Positions 1 to 7,316 of a DNA stretch of 36,554 bases are shown here, piece after piece. How positions within the stretch are numbered: position 1 is the first letter of the stretch; each line of letters starts with the position of its first letter. The notes under the pieces are model-generated. The model was not told where the DNA came from. It made no database searches and saw only the letters and a list, made by a program, of their open reading frames with translations. Position numbers and translations under genes: made by a program. The stretch comes from a virus: positions 1 through 36,554 of IMG/VR virus record IMGVR_UViG_3300031999_000098; one strand, 5' to 3'.

Positions 1-2
1 AG

Positions 3-146
3 CAGGGCTGTAAGGCCGTCCTCTCACGGGCGGCTTATTTCTGTTCAACGGGTACCATCCAGGACTTGACTTCGCAGTTTGGATATGGTAAGGTGCGTAT
101 GTATGTATGGGGATCACGTTCAGCTTACGCAGGAGGTATCTTGTGA
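3..146 (+). CDS. C-terminal end of an upstream phage gene (partial)
   Basis: The frame is open from the window edge to a TGA at 144-146 and gives the last 47 residues of a protein whose start lies outside the window. The stop overlaps the GTG start of the next gene (GTGA at 143-146), the same coupling seen throughout this window, which supports it as real. The fragment is rich in Gly, Ser and aromatic residues with two cysteines. I do not recognise a family from so short a tail. A head gene such as a capsid protease or portal-associated protein would fit the position just before scaffold and capsid, but that is inference only. Confidence 0.6.
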   Translation, partial: QGCKAVLSRAAYFCSTGTIQDLTSQFGYGKVRMYVWGSRSAYAGGIL

Positions 147-943
147 GCAAGCAACGGCTACTTAGGCTGGCCGAGAATCCCGTAGCAGAAGAGGATGACG
201 AGGACTTGGAGTCGCTTCTCGGTGACGAGGACGACGAAGAGGACGAGGCATCTCTCAAAGAGGAGATCGCTGAGATGCGCAAGAGCCAGGGTGAGCAGGC
301 CAAGATTATGCTCTCCCTGACACGTAGTCTTAGTGCGATCGCCAAGCACGTCATGGCGCTTCAGAGCGACGACGACGAAGAGGAAGAGCTTGAGGCGACG
401 CCTGGCACTCCTGACTCCGAAGAGGATGTGATGGAGAAGGGCGAGTCGGCTGCCGAGAGTGACTTTTCTCCGTACGGCGACGCTGACCTGGGCGAGCCCG
501 ACGAGGGCGAGCCTGAGATGGATGCCAGAAGCGCTGCTTCGAGCGACCGCGCCGAGACCGACCCTGGTCTTGTGAGCCTTCAGAAGAAGAGCCGGAAGAG
601 TGTTGTCCGCAAGGATGACTCGTCCAGCAACTTTGGCAAGAAGGACAGCGACATTCCCGGCAACCCGCCAGTCACGCCAGACACGAAGGACTGGCCAGCG
701 GATCAGACGGTGATCCCGCACAGCGGCCTTGGCCCTACCCTGAAGAAGGAACTCGCCGAGATCAGGGCAGCCTTGGTTGGTGCAGGCATCATCAAGAAGT
801 CCATGTCACCGCATCCTGGTGTTCGCACCGAGGAGCCCGCCCCCGATATCCAGAAGCTGGAGGAGAGGGCACGCGACATGAGCTTCCAGGAGCTGAACCG
901 ATGGCGAGCCCAGTGTGGCGATCTACCGGCAGGGATAGCGTAG
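143..943 (+). CDS. Acidic coiled-coil protein, probable capsid scaffold
   Basis: The start chosen is GTG at 143: AGGAGG at 131-136 sits six bases upstream and the previous gene ends in an overlapping GTGA. An ATG in the same frame at 107 has no such site. The 266-residue product is very acidic at the N-terminus (runs of Asp/Glu around residues 12-40), then predicted alpha-helical or coiled-coil (about 35-80), then acidic and low-complexity, and ends in a short basic/amphipathic helix. Scaffolding proteins of HK97-fold phages are typically helical, charged, and encoded directly before the major capsid gene, with a C-terminal helix that contacts the capsid protein. All of this fits, but there is no decisive motif. 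A minor head protein is the alternative. Confidence 0.6.
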   Translation: MSKQRLLRLAENPVAEEDDEDLESLLGDEDDEEDEASLKEEIAEMRKSQGEQAKIMLSLTRSLSAIAKHVMALQSDDDEEEELEATPGTPDSEEDVMEKGESAAESDFSPYGDADLGEPDEGEPEMDARSAASSDRAETDPGLVSLQKKSRKSVVRKDDSSSNFGKKDSDIPGNPPVTPDTKDWPADQTVIPHSGLGPTLKKELAEIRAALVGAGIIKKSMSPHPGVRTEEPAPDIQKLEERARDMSFQELNRWRAQCGDLPAGIA

Positions 944-958
944 GGGAGGACGACAGAC

Positions 959-2380
959 ATGGATAGCAGCTATGCACTCAACACTCGAGTGAACAAGTCT
1001 GGTCAGGTCTGGAGTCCCCGCACGCTTGCCGACTGGATTCAGCGCGTCCCAGGTGGCGCGTCTCCCCGCGAGCTTCGCTACGGCTACTTCGGCCCTGGCA
1101 GTGGACTACTGCAGAAGGACATCACGACAAGCCCGCCGGCTGATGCGTTCATCGCTGGCGATTTCTTCACAAACACCTTTGGCGCTAAGGTGTGGGACTC
1201 CCTCAACAGCCAGACGCGCTTCTTCAACCTGATCAGGAAGGTAGCCTGGGGGCCAACCACTGGTTACCGTATCCGGTCGGGTAGGAACCGCAGCACGCGA
1301 CCCGTAAGTGAAGTCGGCGCGCTGCCAGACATCGACGCTCCCGACCTCCAGACCGTGTTCATCCAGCCGAAGTTCATCGTGACCTCGATTGGTGTCTCGG
1401 CGCTGGCCCAGTTCCTGGGCACCCTGGAAGGTGGTATCGGTGACGCGCTCGCGGTCGCGCAGGAAACCGCGATGATCGACCACACCAAGCGGCTCAACCA
1501 GATGCTTCTGGCCAACAGTGACCAGCGCATCGTGCTGGGTGCTGGTGCCGGTGGTGCTGTAACGATGATCAACACAGACTGGCTCAACATCGGCGACACG
1601 TACCGAGAGGCTGGCCAGGCTGTGGACATCGTCTGCACCGCTATCACGAGCGCTACCGTCGCCGTGTTCGACCAGAACACTACAACCGACCGTATCCTCT
1701 ATGTGAGGACACGGGCAGGTTTTGGCAGCCTTGACGACGTGGTCAACCGGACGAACGAAGTCCGCAACGGCACGACCTTCACAGCCGCCGAGGCAGCGGG
1801 CTACGGCTCGCTCGTTATCGCCGACCGTGACGATTTGTTCTGGAGTGCGGCCAACGTTGTCGAGCAGGGTGCTAGTGTGCTTCGGCACATGAGCACGGGC
1901 CTTCTAGACCAGGGCATCGACGTTGTGAGGCGGAATGGTGGAGAGCCTGACCTGATCATCACCGGCATCGAGCAGGTGACCAGGCTGGGTACAATCCTCC
2001 AGGCCAACCAGCACTTCGTCGGCGAGGGCACGTTCCAGGTCAAGCTGGGCGGAGAGGGCACCTTGAAGGGTTACCCAACAGGCTTCCAGGTTGCTACTTA
2101 CAAGGGTATCCCAGTCATGCACGACTGGGACTGCGCGCGTGAGTACCAGCAGGCAGCCAACGGGGACGCCGTACGGGGCAGCCACGCCTACGTCCTGGAC
2201 ACCAGGTTCTTGGAGGTTCCGGTTCTCTTCACCACCCAGTACATGGAGAGCCGTGACTACCTGCAGAACAACATGCTCGGCATCAAGGCGATCTACCTGA
2301 CCGCCGCTGATCTGCGCTGCCTGGACTTCAGGAAGCAGGCCAAGATCACCGACCTGTCGGACGGTGTCAACCTGATCTAG
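959..2380 (+). CDS. Major capsid protein (HK97-fold candidate)
   Basis: The 473-residue protein is preceded by GGGAGGA at about 943-949. It would assemble into the icosahedral shell. Its length, mixed alpha/beta composition, an N-terminal Gly/Arg/Tyr-rich arm, and a central region with alternating hydrophobic strands and an Ala/Gly-rich helical segment resemble large HK97-type capsid proteins. Location directly after the acidic scaffold candidate and ahead of connector and tail genes is the classic arrangement. The last third contains a run with Tyr, Met and Arg (about residues 420-440) like the P-domain strands of this fold. I see no delta-domain-like N-terminal extension, consistent with a separate scaffold. 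A 12-bp hairpin follows the stop. The family is inferred from context and composition, not from a catalytic motif. Confidence 0.8.
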   Translation: MDSSYALNTRVNKSGQVWSPRTLADWIQRVPGGASPRELRYGYFGPGSGLLQKDITTSPPADAFIAGDFFTNTFGAKVWDSLNSQTRFFNLIRKVAWGPTTGYRIRSGRNRSTRPVSEVGALPDIDAPDLQTVFIQPKFIVTSIGVSALAQFLGTLEGGIGDALAVAQETAMIDHTKRLNQMLLANSDQRIVLGAGAGGAVTMINTDWLNIGDTYREAGQAVDIVCTAITSATVAVFDQNTTTDRILYVRTRAGFGSLDDVVNRTNEVRNGTTFTAAEAAGYGSLVIADRDDLFWSAANVVEQGASVLRHMSTGLLDQGIDVVRRNGGEPDLIITGIEQVTRLGTILQANQHFVGEGTFQVKLGGEGTLKGYPTGFQVATYKGIPVMHDWDCAREYQQAANGDAVRGSHAYVLDTRFLEVPVLFTTQYMESRDYLQNNMLGIKAIYLTAADLRCLDFRKQAKITDLSDGVNLI

Positions 2381-2405
2381 GGTCGACCTAGACTTCGAGA
2401 CTAGC

Positions 2406-2442
2406 GGGAAGGGCGGGGCCGTCCCCCGACCCCGCCCATCCC
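2406..2442 (+). terminator. Strong GC hairpin after the capsid gene (terminator-like, no U tract)
   Basis: GGGA (2406-2409) pairs with TCCC (2439-2442) and GGGCGGGG (2411-2418) pairs with CCCCGCCC (2430-2437), with one A/A mismatch (2410/2438) and an 11-base loop. The hairpin starts 25 bases after the capsid stop. No T-run follows, so it is not a textbook intrinsic terminator. It could instead act in factor-dependent termination, as a 3' end stabiliser that keeps capsid mRNA abundant, or as an RNA-processing site. Confidence 0.5.
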
Positions 2443-2459
2443 AGGACTCAGGGGGAATT

Positions 2460-2650
2460 ATAAGGGGCACAGGCATAACGGTCTGGCCCATCGGTTAATG
2501 CCGAAGGGTGTCCCAATAGGGATGCTCGGCGGCGGGGTGTGTTTAGCCTCCTTTCCACATCCCGCTCGCCGTGAAGAATGGAAAGCAAAGAGGCCGGGGA
2601 GTCCCATAGCCCCGTAGCCTTCGTAAGGCGAAGAGACAATGGTGGAGGAC
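2460..2650 (+). promoter_or_regulatory. Structured intergenic RNA region with anti-Shine-Dalgarno-like loop
   Basis: The gap between the capsid gene and the next gene holds no convincing ORF but several nested hairpins. GGCATAAC (2472-2479) pairs with 2494-2502 with one bulge. GTGTCCC (2508-2514) pairs with GGGATGC (2519-2525) around an AATA loop, with two G-U pairs. A long stem, 2527-2541 with 2556-2571, has 15 pairs and one bulge. CGGGG (2595-2599) pairs with CCCCG (2610-2614). GCCTT (2617-2621) can pair with AAGGC (2625-2629). The 14-base loop of the long stem (2542-2555) contains CCTCCTTTC, identical to the 3' end of 16S rRNA, and can pair with 2581-2585 and 2590-2594 as a pseudoknot. The downstream ribosome site GGAGG (2644-2648) is complementary to the same loop, suggesting a translation switch or a separate small RNA. 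Function is unproven. Confidence 0.45.
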
Positions 2651-2656
2651 TAGAAC

Positions 2657-3115
2657 ATGGCATACCCTGCCGCCAGAAGGCAGCGTTCCCTTTACAACAC
2701 GGCCAAGCGCGTTCGAGACGAAGTCGGCAAGGGACAGGAGTCCCTCCGATCGTTTGGCCCCGTCAAGATCACCCAGAACGGAGCCGGTACTATCCGAGCC
2801 CTGGTGGGTGTTCCTACTGTCCCGATCAAGATCGTGGACGTCCGCGTGATCGGCGAAGGCATCGCCAACCTGACCAGTATCGACGTCCTGGCCCCGGCGC
2901 TGTATGACAGTGCTGCTGCCGCAGGCAACCGCCTGATCACGGCACTAGGCGCTGCCGCCGACGACACGGTCGTGTATGGAGTCCTAGCTGGCCTGGCGAA
3001 CCGAGTAGGAGCCGAGCAGCCCATCACTCTTGTAGTGGTGACAGCAGGTGCAGCCACTGGATCGGTCGAGGTCGTCGTGGACTACATCCTCTGTGACGAA
3101 GAGCGGTCGTACTAG
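2657..3115 (+). CDS. Small structural-type protein, copy A of a tandem pair
   Basis: The 152-residue protein is preceded by GGTGGAGG at 2641-2648. It has a basic N-terminus (Arg/Lys-rich residues 7-22), then a predominantly beta-strand Val/Ile/Ala-rich body and a short acidic C-terminal segment ending in Ser-Tyr. The neighbouring gene at 3117 encodes a protein clearly alike from end to end, about 60 percent identical by eye. Position just after the major capsid gene and the beta-rich composition suggest a capsid decoration or minor head protein, but no family motif is visible. The beta body would fit a trimeric decoration protein or a short fibre. Translation may be controlled by the structured leader upstream. 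Confidence 0.7.
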   Translation: MAYPAARRQRSLYNTAKRVRDEVGKGQESLRSFGPVKITQNGAGTIRALVGVPTVPIKIVDVRVIGEGIANLTSIDVLAPALYDSAAAAGNRLITALGAAADDTVVYGVLAGLANRVGAEQPITLVVVTAGAATGSVEVVVDYILCDEERSY

Positions 3116-3116
3116 C

Positions 3117-3572
3117 ATGGCATACCCAGCGACCAAGCGACAGCGGGCTCTTTACGAGACGGCTAAGCGCGTCCGTGACGAGCTAGGCAAGGGGCAGGAA
3201 CTCCTGCGCCACACCGCCCCTATTAGAATGACCCCAATCAACGGTGAAGTGCGCTCTCTGGCGGGGATATTCCCCGTACCCGTCCGCCTGGTCGACGTAC
3301 GGCTGATGGGCGAGGGCGCTAACCTCACGTCGATTGACTTGCTGGCCCCGGCTGCCTACGACAGTGCGGCGGCAGCAGGAAACCAACTGATGACCCAGGT
3401 GGTAGTGGCTCCCGCCGACAACTTCGTCGAGTATGGAGTCCTGCTTACTCTGGCGAATCGGGTGGAAGCAGAACAGCCGATCATCATTTCCGTCATCGCG
3501 GGTGTTGGCGCGGCTGGCACTGTCGAAGTCGTAGTGGACTACATTCTGTGCGACGCAGAGAGGACTTACTAG
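3117..3572 (+). CDS. Small structural-type protein, copy B of a tandem pair
   Basis: Start ATG at 3117, one base after the stop of copy A. The reading frame is open further upstream, but homology with copy A begins exactly at this methionine. The product is 151 residues. Both copies share the N-terminal MAYPA, the TAKRVRDE and NLTSID segments, a YDSAAAAGN segment and the C-terminal VVDYILCD, and diverge mainly in the middle strands. The pair probably arose by tandem duplication followed by divergence, perhaps to give two different subunits of one surface structure. There is no obvious Shine-Dalgarno other than GTCGTACTAG-type sequence, so translation is probably coupled to copy A. Exact function is unknown. 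Confidence 0.7.
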   Translation: MAYPATKRQRALYETAKRVRDELGKGQELLRHTAPIRMTPINGEVRSLAGIFPVPVRLVDVRLMGEGANLTSIDLLAPAAYDSAAAAGNQLMTQVVVAPADNFVEYGVLLTLANRVEAEQPIIISVIAGVGAAGTVEVVVDYILCDAERTY

Positions 3573-3958
3573 TGAACCTAAGCGAGGCTGAGTGTGGCTA
3601 TGTGGCTGGCCTGATCGACGGAGAGGGGTGTATTCACATTCCTCAGACAGGCTGCACACGGTTGGAGGTAACTAACACGTATCTCCCCGTTCTCGAGTGG
3701 CTACGAGCTACCTTCGGTGGCATAGTCGTTCGGTCACGCTTGGGTGTGGGTCACCTGAAGACCTGCTACAAATGGCAAATTGTGGGACGCTCAGCATTGG
3801 ATGTCCTACAGATGGCCTATCCCTTTATGCGGATCAAGTCTCCCCAGGCGCGGCTGGCGTTAGACTTTGACGCTCAGCGTGTCCCGTGGCGTCGCGGCGA
3901 AGACGCAAAAGAATTGCGAGACGGATTCCGTCTAGCAATACATTCATTGAACTCTTAG
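3572..3958 (+). CDS. Free-standing LAGLIDADG homing endonuclease-like protein
   Basis: Start GTG at 3572 overlaps the TAG of the preceding gene by one base (TAGTG). The 128-residue product carries one LAGLIDADG motif, VAGLIDGEG, at about residues 11-19 with the acidic metal-binding position kept as Glu, followed by a beta-rich segment containing TNTYLPVLEWLRATFGG, typical of the family's beta-beta-alpha DNA-binding saddle. With a single motif it would act as a homodimer that cuts a long asymmetric DNA target. There is no sign of an intron or intein around it: the gene simply sits in the structural operon. Such endonucleases spread by cutting alleles that lack them. Whether it is active cannot be read from the sequence. 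Confidence 0.8.
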   Translation: MNLSEAECGYVAGLIDGEGCIHIPQTGCTRLEVTNTYLPVLEWLRATFGGIVVRSRLGVGHLKTCYKWQIVGRSALDVLQMAYPFMRIKSPQARLALDFDAQRVPWRRGEDAKELRDGFRLAIHSLNS

Positions 3959-3970
3959 AGGTGAGCGAGA

Positions 3971-5725
3971 ATGCCTATCACGAAACTAACCCTTACCCAA
4001 CTGGGGAACCTGTCGAAGCCCGTCTACAAGCAGGTCGTCTACGTCAACGATGCGACCCTTGCCGATGCGGTCTACATGATCGAGGGCAGCCCCGACACTA
4101 TCATCATCAACTTGGACAAGTGGATGGACTTGGGCGACACGGGCCTGCTCAGGGGAGCAGCGATCGACACCGCATCCATCGAGGCACTGCAGATCGACGC
4201 TGGCGCAGTTGACACTGCCGAGCTAGCGGCTGGCGCACTGGAAGCCAGTGCAGCGGGCCGCGCGAAGATGGACACGGCCTATTTCGACACTCCCGCAACC
4301 GTCGCTGACAAGTTTGCGCCTGGAGCAATTCCTGCCTCCGTGCTTTCGACTCTCGCACTTAGTGACTTTGCAACCCCCACCGTCGTTGTTGTGGTTGCGA
4401 GCGGAGGTGCAGGTCTTCAGCAGATCGTGGCGGCGGATGCAACGGTTAACCGAGTTGTGGTTGTCCAAGGTGTTGCAACCGTAGCGGCGGCTGGTGGCCC
4501 AGACATCGACGTAGGCTCGCCTGGCGACCCCAATGGTCTCTTCGACGACATAGGCGCTGGTGCGTGGACGCTTGGTGACCGATGGATAGGTTCCTATGGT
4601 CTTCCGGCGACCGAGGCCCTCAACGCTACCATTATTGCGGCAGGCACTGGCGGCTCGATTGAGTTCCGAGTCATCGTTCTGGTTCCTGTAGCCCAGACCG
4701 CGAACATCGCAAACCTGGCAGTCACCACTGCAAAGATCGCAGCGGCGGCGGTCGACGACACGAAGATGCTCTACCCTGCCCTGGACGACCCTGGGAACCA
4801 GGCAATGGGCCTTGGACGAGCGACTGGTGTCTGGACAGCACGCACGGGCGTCCCTGTCGCTGGAGACACTGTCACCATCGGCGTTGACACCTTCGAGATC
4901 GACCGGATCGACCTGGACTCCACCGACAACACGGCGAACAACGACTTCAACGTCGTCACCGACCCGCTGGTCGTTGAACTGACGCCGGCTCGTGGTTACG
5001 CTGCGTGTGGTGTCGGCGGTGTGAACCCTCTCGTCGTAGGTGAACTCATCTACCTCGGCGTAGAGTACCTGCGGGTTCTTGACATCACTGGCAACAACGT
5101 GACCTTCGGGCGCGCACGCGGCGGCTCGGCTGCTGCGGCTCACGCTAACGCGGTGGATATCTTCTGGAGTGCCTCTCACATCACTGGCCTAACGGCCAAC
5201 ATCCCTGTAGGTATCCAGGGTGCTACCCAGGCTGCTGCCGTAGGCACGCCAATCCTCGCAGCTACCATCCTCGACGACGACGCTGTTGGTGGGGTAAACA
5301 ACTGTCAGGCCCAGAGTCTGAACGCGGGTGTTGACTTGTTGATTACCTTTGACACGGTTGGAGCAGGCGTCGCCCTGGCAACCTTGGCGGTCGCCGCTAA
5401 CTTCGCCTGGGACGAGGCGGTTATGTGGCGAGGTGAAGGGCCTGGACGACATCGGGTATGCATCAGGACGCTCATCGTGAACGCGGCAGAGGCGGCAGCA
5501 GGTGGTGGGTTCGGCGAGGTCATCCTCCCGATGCCCTTCGACCCTCTCCGAGCGGTGGTGACACTTGAGACTGGTGCTGGTGCGGCAGCCCTAGCGTTTG
5601 TAGGCACGATGGTCTTCACAGGAGCCATTGGTGCCCTTCCAGGGCTCATCACTATCACAGGAGTTGCGGCAAGCACCCTTGCGCAATTCTCCCGTGTGAA
5701 CCTGATCGCCTGGGGCAACGACTAG
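3971..5725 (+). CDS. Large Ala/Thr/Val-rich structural protein, candidate fibre or head appendage
   Basis: The 584-residue protein is preceded by GAGGTGAG at 3959-3966. The N-terminus (residues 1-50) looks like an attachment domain. Residues about 55-100 are Asp/Ala/Glu/Leu-rich with short repeats (AAIDTASIEALQIDAGAVDTAEL), as in the shaft or stalk of trimeric phage fibres. The rest is low-charge, beta-rich and packed with Ala, Thr, Val and Gly, and includes an N-A-N-I-A-N-L-A-V-T-T-A-K-I-type segment common in fibre stalks. No enzymatic motif is visible. Placement among head genes rather than after the tail hub favours a head-decorating fibre, although a host-binding tail appendage cannot be excluded. 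A strong hairpin follows the stop. Confidence 0.6.
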   Translation: MPITKLTLTQLGNLSKPVYKQVVYVNDATLADAVYMIEGSPDTIIINLDKWMDLGDTGLLRGAAIDTASIEALQIDAGAVDTAELAAGALEASAAGRAKMDTAYFDTPATVADKFAPGAIPASVLSTLALSDFATPTVVVVVASGGAGLQQIVAADATVNRVVVVQGVATVAAAGGPDIDVGSPGDPNGLFDDIGAGAWTLGDRWIGSYGLPATEALNATIIAAGTGGSIEFRVIVLVPVAQTANIANLAVTTAKIAAAAVDDTKMLYPALDDPGNQAMGLGRATGVWTARTGVPVAGDTVTIGVDTFEIDRIDLDSTDNTANNDFNVVTDPLVVELTPARGYAACGVGGVNPLVVGELIYLGVEYLRVLDITGNNVTFGRARGGSAAAAHANAVDIFWSASHITGLTANIPVGIQGATQAAAVGTPILAATILDDDAVGGVNNCQAQSLNAGVDLLITFDTVGAGVALATLAVAANFAWDEAVMWRGEGPGRHRVCIRTLIVNAAEAAAGGGFGEVILPMPFDPLRAVVTLETGAGAAALAFVGTMVFTGAIGALPGLITITGVAASTLAQFSRVNLIAWGND

Positions 5726-5736
5726 AAGACAATGAA

Positions 5737-5768
5737 CAGGTGAGGGGGGTGAAAGCCCCCCTCCCCTG
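5737..5768 (+). terminator. Strong GC hairpin after the fibre-like gene (terminator-like, no U tract)
   Basis: CAGG (5737-5740) pairs with CCTG (5765-5768) and GAGGGGGG (5742-5749) pairs with CCCCCCTC (5756-5763), with a single T/C mismatch (5741/5764) and a six-base loop. It sits 11 bases after the stop at 5725 and 15 bases before the next start. The architecture (12 pairs, one mismatch, GC-rich, no T-run) closely matches the hairpin after the capsid gene, so the two probably have the same job: partial termination or protection of upstream mRNA ends. Confidence 0.5.
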
Positions 5769-5783
5769 AACAGAAGGCAAGCA

Positions 5784-6110
5784 ATGGCTAACGGTGAAAG
5801 CTACACTGAAGTCTTGGCTGGTATCCGTGACCGACTAGGCGGGATTGATGATCGTCTGACTTCGGTCGAGGAGCGGATTACACAGAGTGCTGTAAGTGAT
5901 CGAGCCGATGCTATTGCTACTCGTGGGGATATCGAGGCACTCCGCAAAGTGGTCAACGAGGAACAGGCGCTGCAGAACACGCGGATTGGTGTAGTAGAGA
6001 ACTATACCGCTATCCGCTCATCCATAGAGCGCTGTGTGATCTGGGGGGTTGGTATCTCGGTGTCAATCGCCGGGGTTGTGTGCGGGCTTCTAAAGCTCGT
6101 GCTTCGCTAG
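5784..6110 (+). CDS. Coiled-coil protein with C-terminal membrane segment (XhlA/holin-like)
   Basis: The 108-residue protein is preceded by GAAGG at 5771-5775, eight bases before the ATG. Residues about 5-75 form charged heptad-like helices, and residues about 84-106 form one hydrophobic transmembrane helix ending in a basic Leu-Val-Leu-Arg tail. This layout (amphipathic N-terminus, single C-terminal membrane helix) is that of XhlA-family and related small phage membrane proteins, some of which assist holin-mediated lysis. It is far from the lytic genes at 17.4-19.7 kb, so it may instead anchor a structural component. Assignment rests on topology only. Confidence 0.55.
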   Translation: MANGESYTEVLAGIRDRLGGIDDRLTSVEERITQSAVSDRADAIATRGDIEALRKVVNEEQALQNTRIGVVENYTAIRSSIERCVIWGVGISVSIAGVVCGLLKLVLR

Positions 6111-6119
6111 GAGACGACT

Positions 6120-6491
6120 ATGGCAGTTAAAATCGAGAACATCTCTGGAGACCGAAGCCGAATGGTACGGAATACGGAGTTGAGTGCAGCCAACACGCCG
6201 ATCACACTTTCTACTGGCCCTGGTGGTGCCCCGTTCCGTCTGGACAAGGTAGCCGTCAAGTATAGCGCCAACACAACGGTTGACATTACCGTGACCCTGG
6301 ACTCAGGCGCAGGTGCAGCGTGGGATACGCTCCTTCGGACGATCTCGCTGGTGGTGGCACAGAACGGTATCTGGATTCCCGATGAGGAGTTGCTCTTCAG
6401 TGGGGACGATGCCCTTATAGTAGTTGCCCCCGCAGGCGGCGGGGGTGTGACGGCTGCTATCTCTATCTACATCGAAGAGCGAGGCGGCTAG
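6120..6491 (+). CDS. Small beta-rich structural protein, unrecognised
   Basis: The 123-residue protein starts at ATG 6120, just after GGAGACGACT, which supplies GGAG at 6111-6114. It is beta-strand rich with many Thr, Val, Gly and Ala and no cysteine. It lacks enzymatic motifs. It sits between the coiled-coil membrane protein and a pair of duplicated beta-rich genes, one base before the next start (TAGTATG arrangement). By composition and neighbours it is most likely a virion component such as a decoration or fibre-associated protein. I do not recognise the family. Confidence 0.55.
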   Translation: MAVKIENISGDRSRMVRNTELSAANTPITLSTGPGGAPFRLDKVAVKYSANTTVDITVTLDSGAGAAWDTLLRTISLVVAQNGIWIPDEELLFSGDDALIVVAPAGGGGVTAAISIYIEERGG

Positions 6492-6492
6492 T

Positions 6493-7314
6493 ATGGGTGT
6501 CATCATCGATGGAAAAGTGGGCGCACTGAAAGAGGCGCTCTACGCACCAACTATTCTGGACTCTGGTGACCTCGAACCTGGCGGTAACGTTATCGTGAAG
6601 GTGGCCGAAGACGTGGGTCTGGCCAATGCTGACTATGCTGTGACGCTAACCATCCCCAAGCCAGCGGATGATAGATTTACGGTGCTCAGTATTGCCCAGG
6701 CGCTATGTGTTGATGTTGGGGCTTTCGTTGCGCCAGGGGACAATCTGTTCTGCCGCGTTTACATAGATTCACAAGACCTCGCCAATCTGGTGTTCGACGA
6801 GTGGTTTAACGTAGTGGCGCTTCATCAGCGGGCCTACAGCTATCCAGCGACCTCGGCTCCGATCTTCGCTTTGCTGTCAGATGGCCTACCACATACCTTC
6901 TACTTCTTCTTCTGGACGGGTGGTCTGGGCATAACGATAGGACAGGTTCAGTTGCTGGAAGGTGTAGGATCAGACAATGCCGTCGGCATCACCGAGGTTC
7001 TGACGTTTGACGGCATCCGGGGTTTTGCTACAGTTAGCGGTCTATTTGCCGAGACAACTCTTGGCGGGGGCGGTGGTGCGAGTATCTATACTTATATCTA
7101 TTCTCCCAAGGGCGCGACCTATGGGGAAGACGTCATCACGGTCGGCCCTACAACTGGATCACAGCCGTTGTCCCTGGTCGAGGGCGGCGGGAATTGGTTC
7201 AACGCTCGTCCCGTGCACGTGGCGGGGAGTATCGGTATAGCCCTGTTTCCTAGTCTACCGTTCGAGCTTGCTGCTGTTAAGTATATTCGCTTCATCTGGA
7301 ACGAGACGGAGTAG
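6493..7314 (+). CDS. Beta-rich structural protein, copy A of a tandem pair
   Basis: The 273-residue protein starts at ATG 6493, immediately after the previous stop. It begins with Val/Ile-rich strands (GVIIDGKVG), has a Phe/Tyr/Trp-rich centre (residues 110-145, YFFFWTGG-type segment), and a C-terminal basic strand ending in a Trp/Asn/Glu tail. It is clearly alike with the next gene over the whole length: I-I-D-G near the N-terminus, SYA/LYAPT, and an aromatic segment FYFFFWT against YYFYFWK. The beta composition and the virion gene neighbourhood suggest a surface protein, for instance a head fibre knob or neck whisker. The family is unknown. Confidence 0.55.
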   Translation: MGVIIDGKVGALKEALYAPTILDSGDLEPGGNVIVKVAEDVGLANADYAVTLTIPKPADDRFTVLSIAQALCVDVGAFVAPGDNLFCRVYIDSQDLANLVFDEWFNVVALHQRAYSYPATSAPIFALLSDGLPHTFYFFFWTGGLGITIGQVQLLEGVGSDNAVGITEVLTFDGIRGFATVSGLFAETTLGGGGGASIYTYIYSPKGATYGEDVITVGPTTGSQPLSLVEGGGNWFNARPVHVAGSIGIALFPSLPFELAAVKYIRFIWNETE

Positions 7315-7316
7315 AG

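Noticed and set aside
66-94. TTGACT with a TAAGGT 17 bases downstream as a promoter for the scaffold gene
   Set aside because: It lies inside the open frame of the upstream gene and the -10 matches only three of six bases.
2472-2502. A tRNA-like hairpin
   Set aside because: No cloverleaf, no T-loop GTTCRA motif and no acceptor stem could be matched around it.
2578-2907. A 109-codon frame overlapping the structured RNA and the first duplicated gene
   Set aside because: It is out of frame with the 2657 gene, which has a ribosome site and a paralogue; the overlap is too large.
4223-5179. A 318-codon minus-strand frame opposite the fibre-like gene
   Set aside because: Arg/Ser-rich composition with no motif; a shadow of the codon use of the real gene on the other strand.
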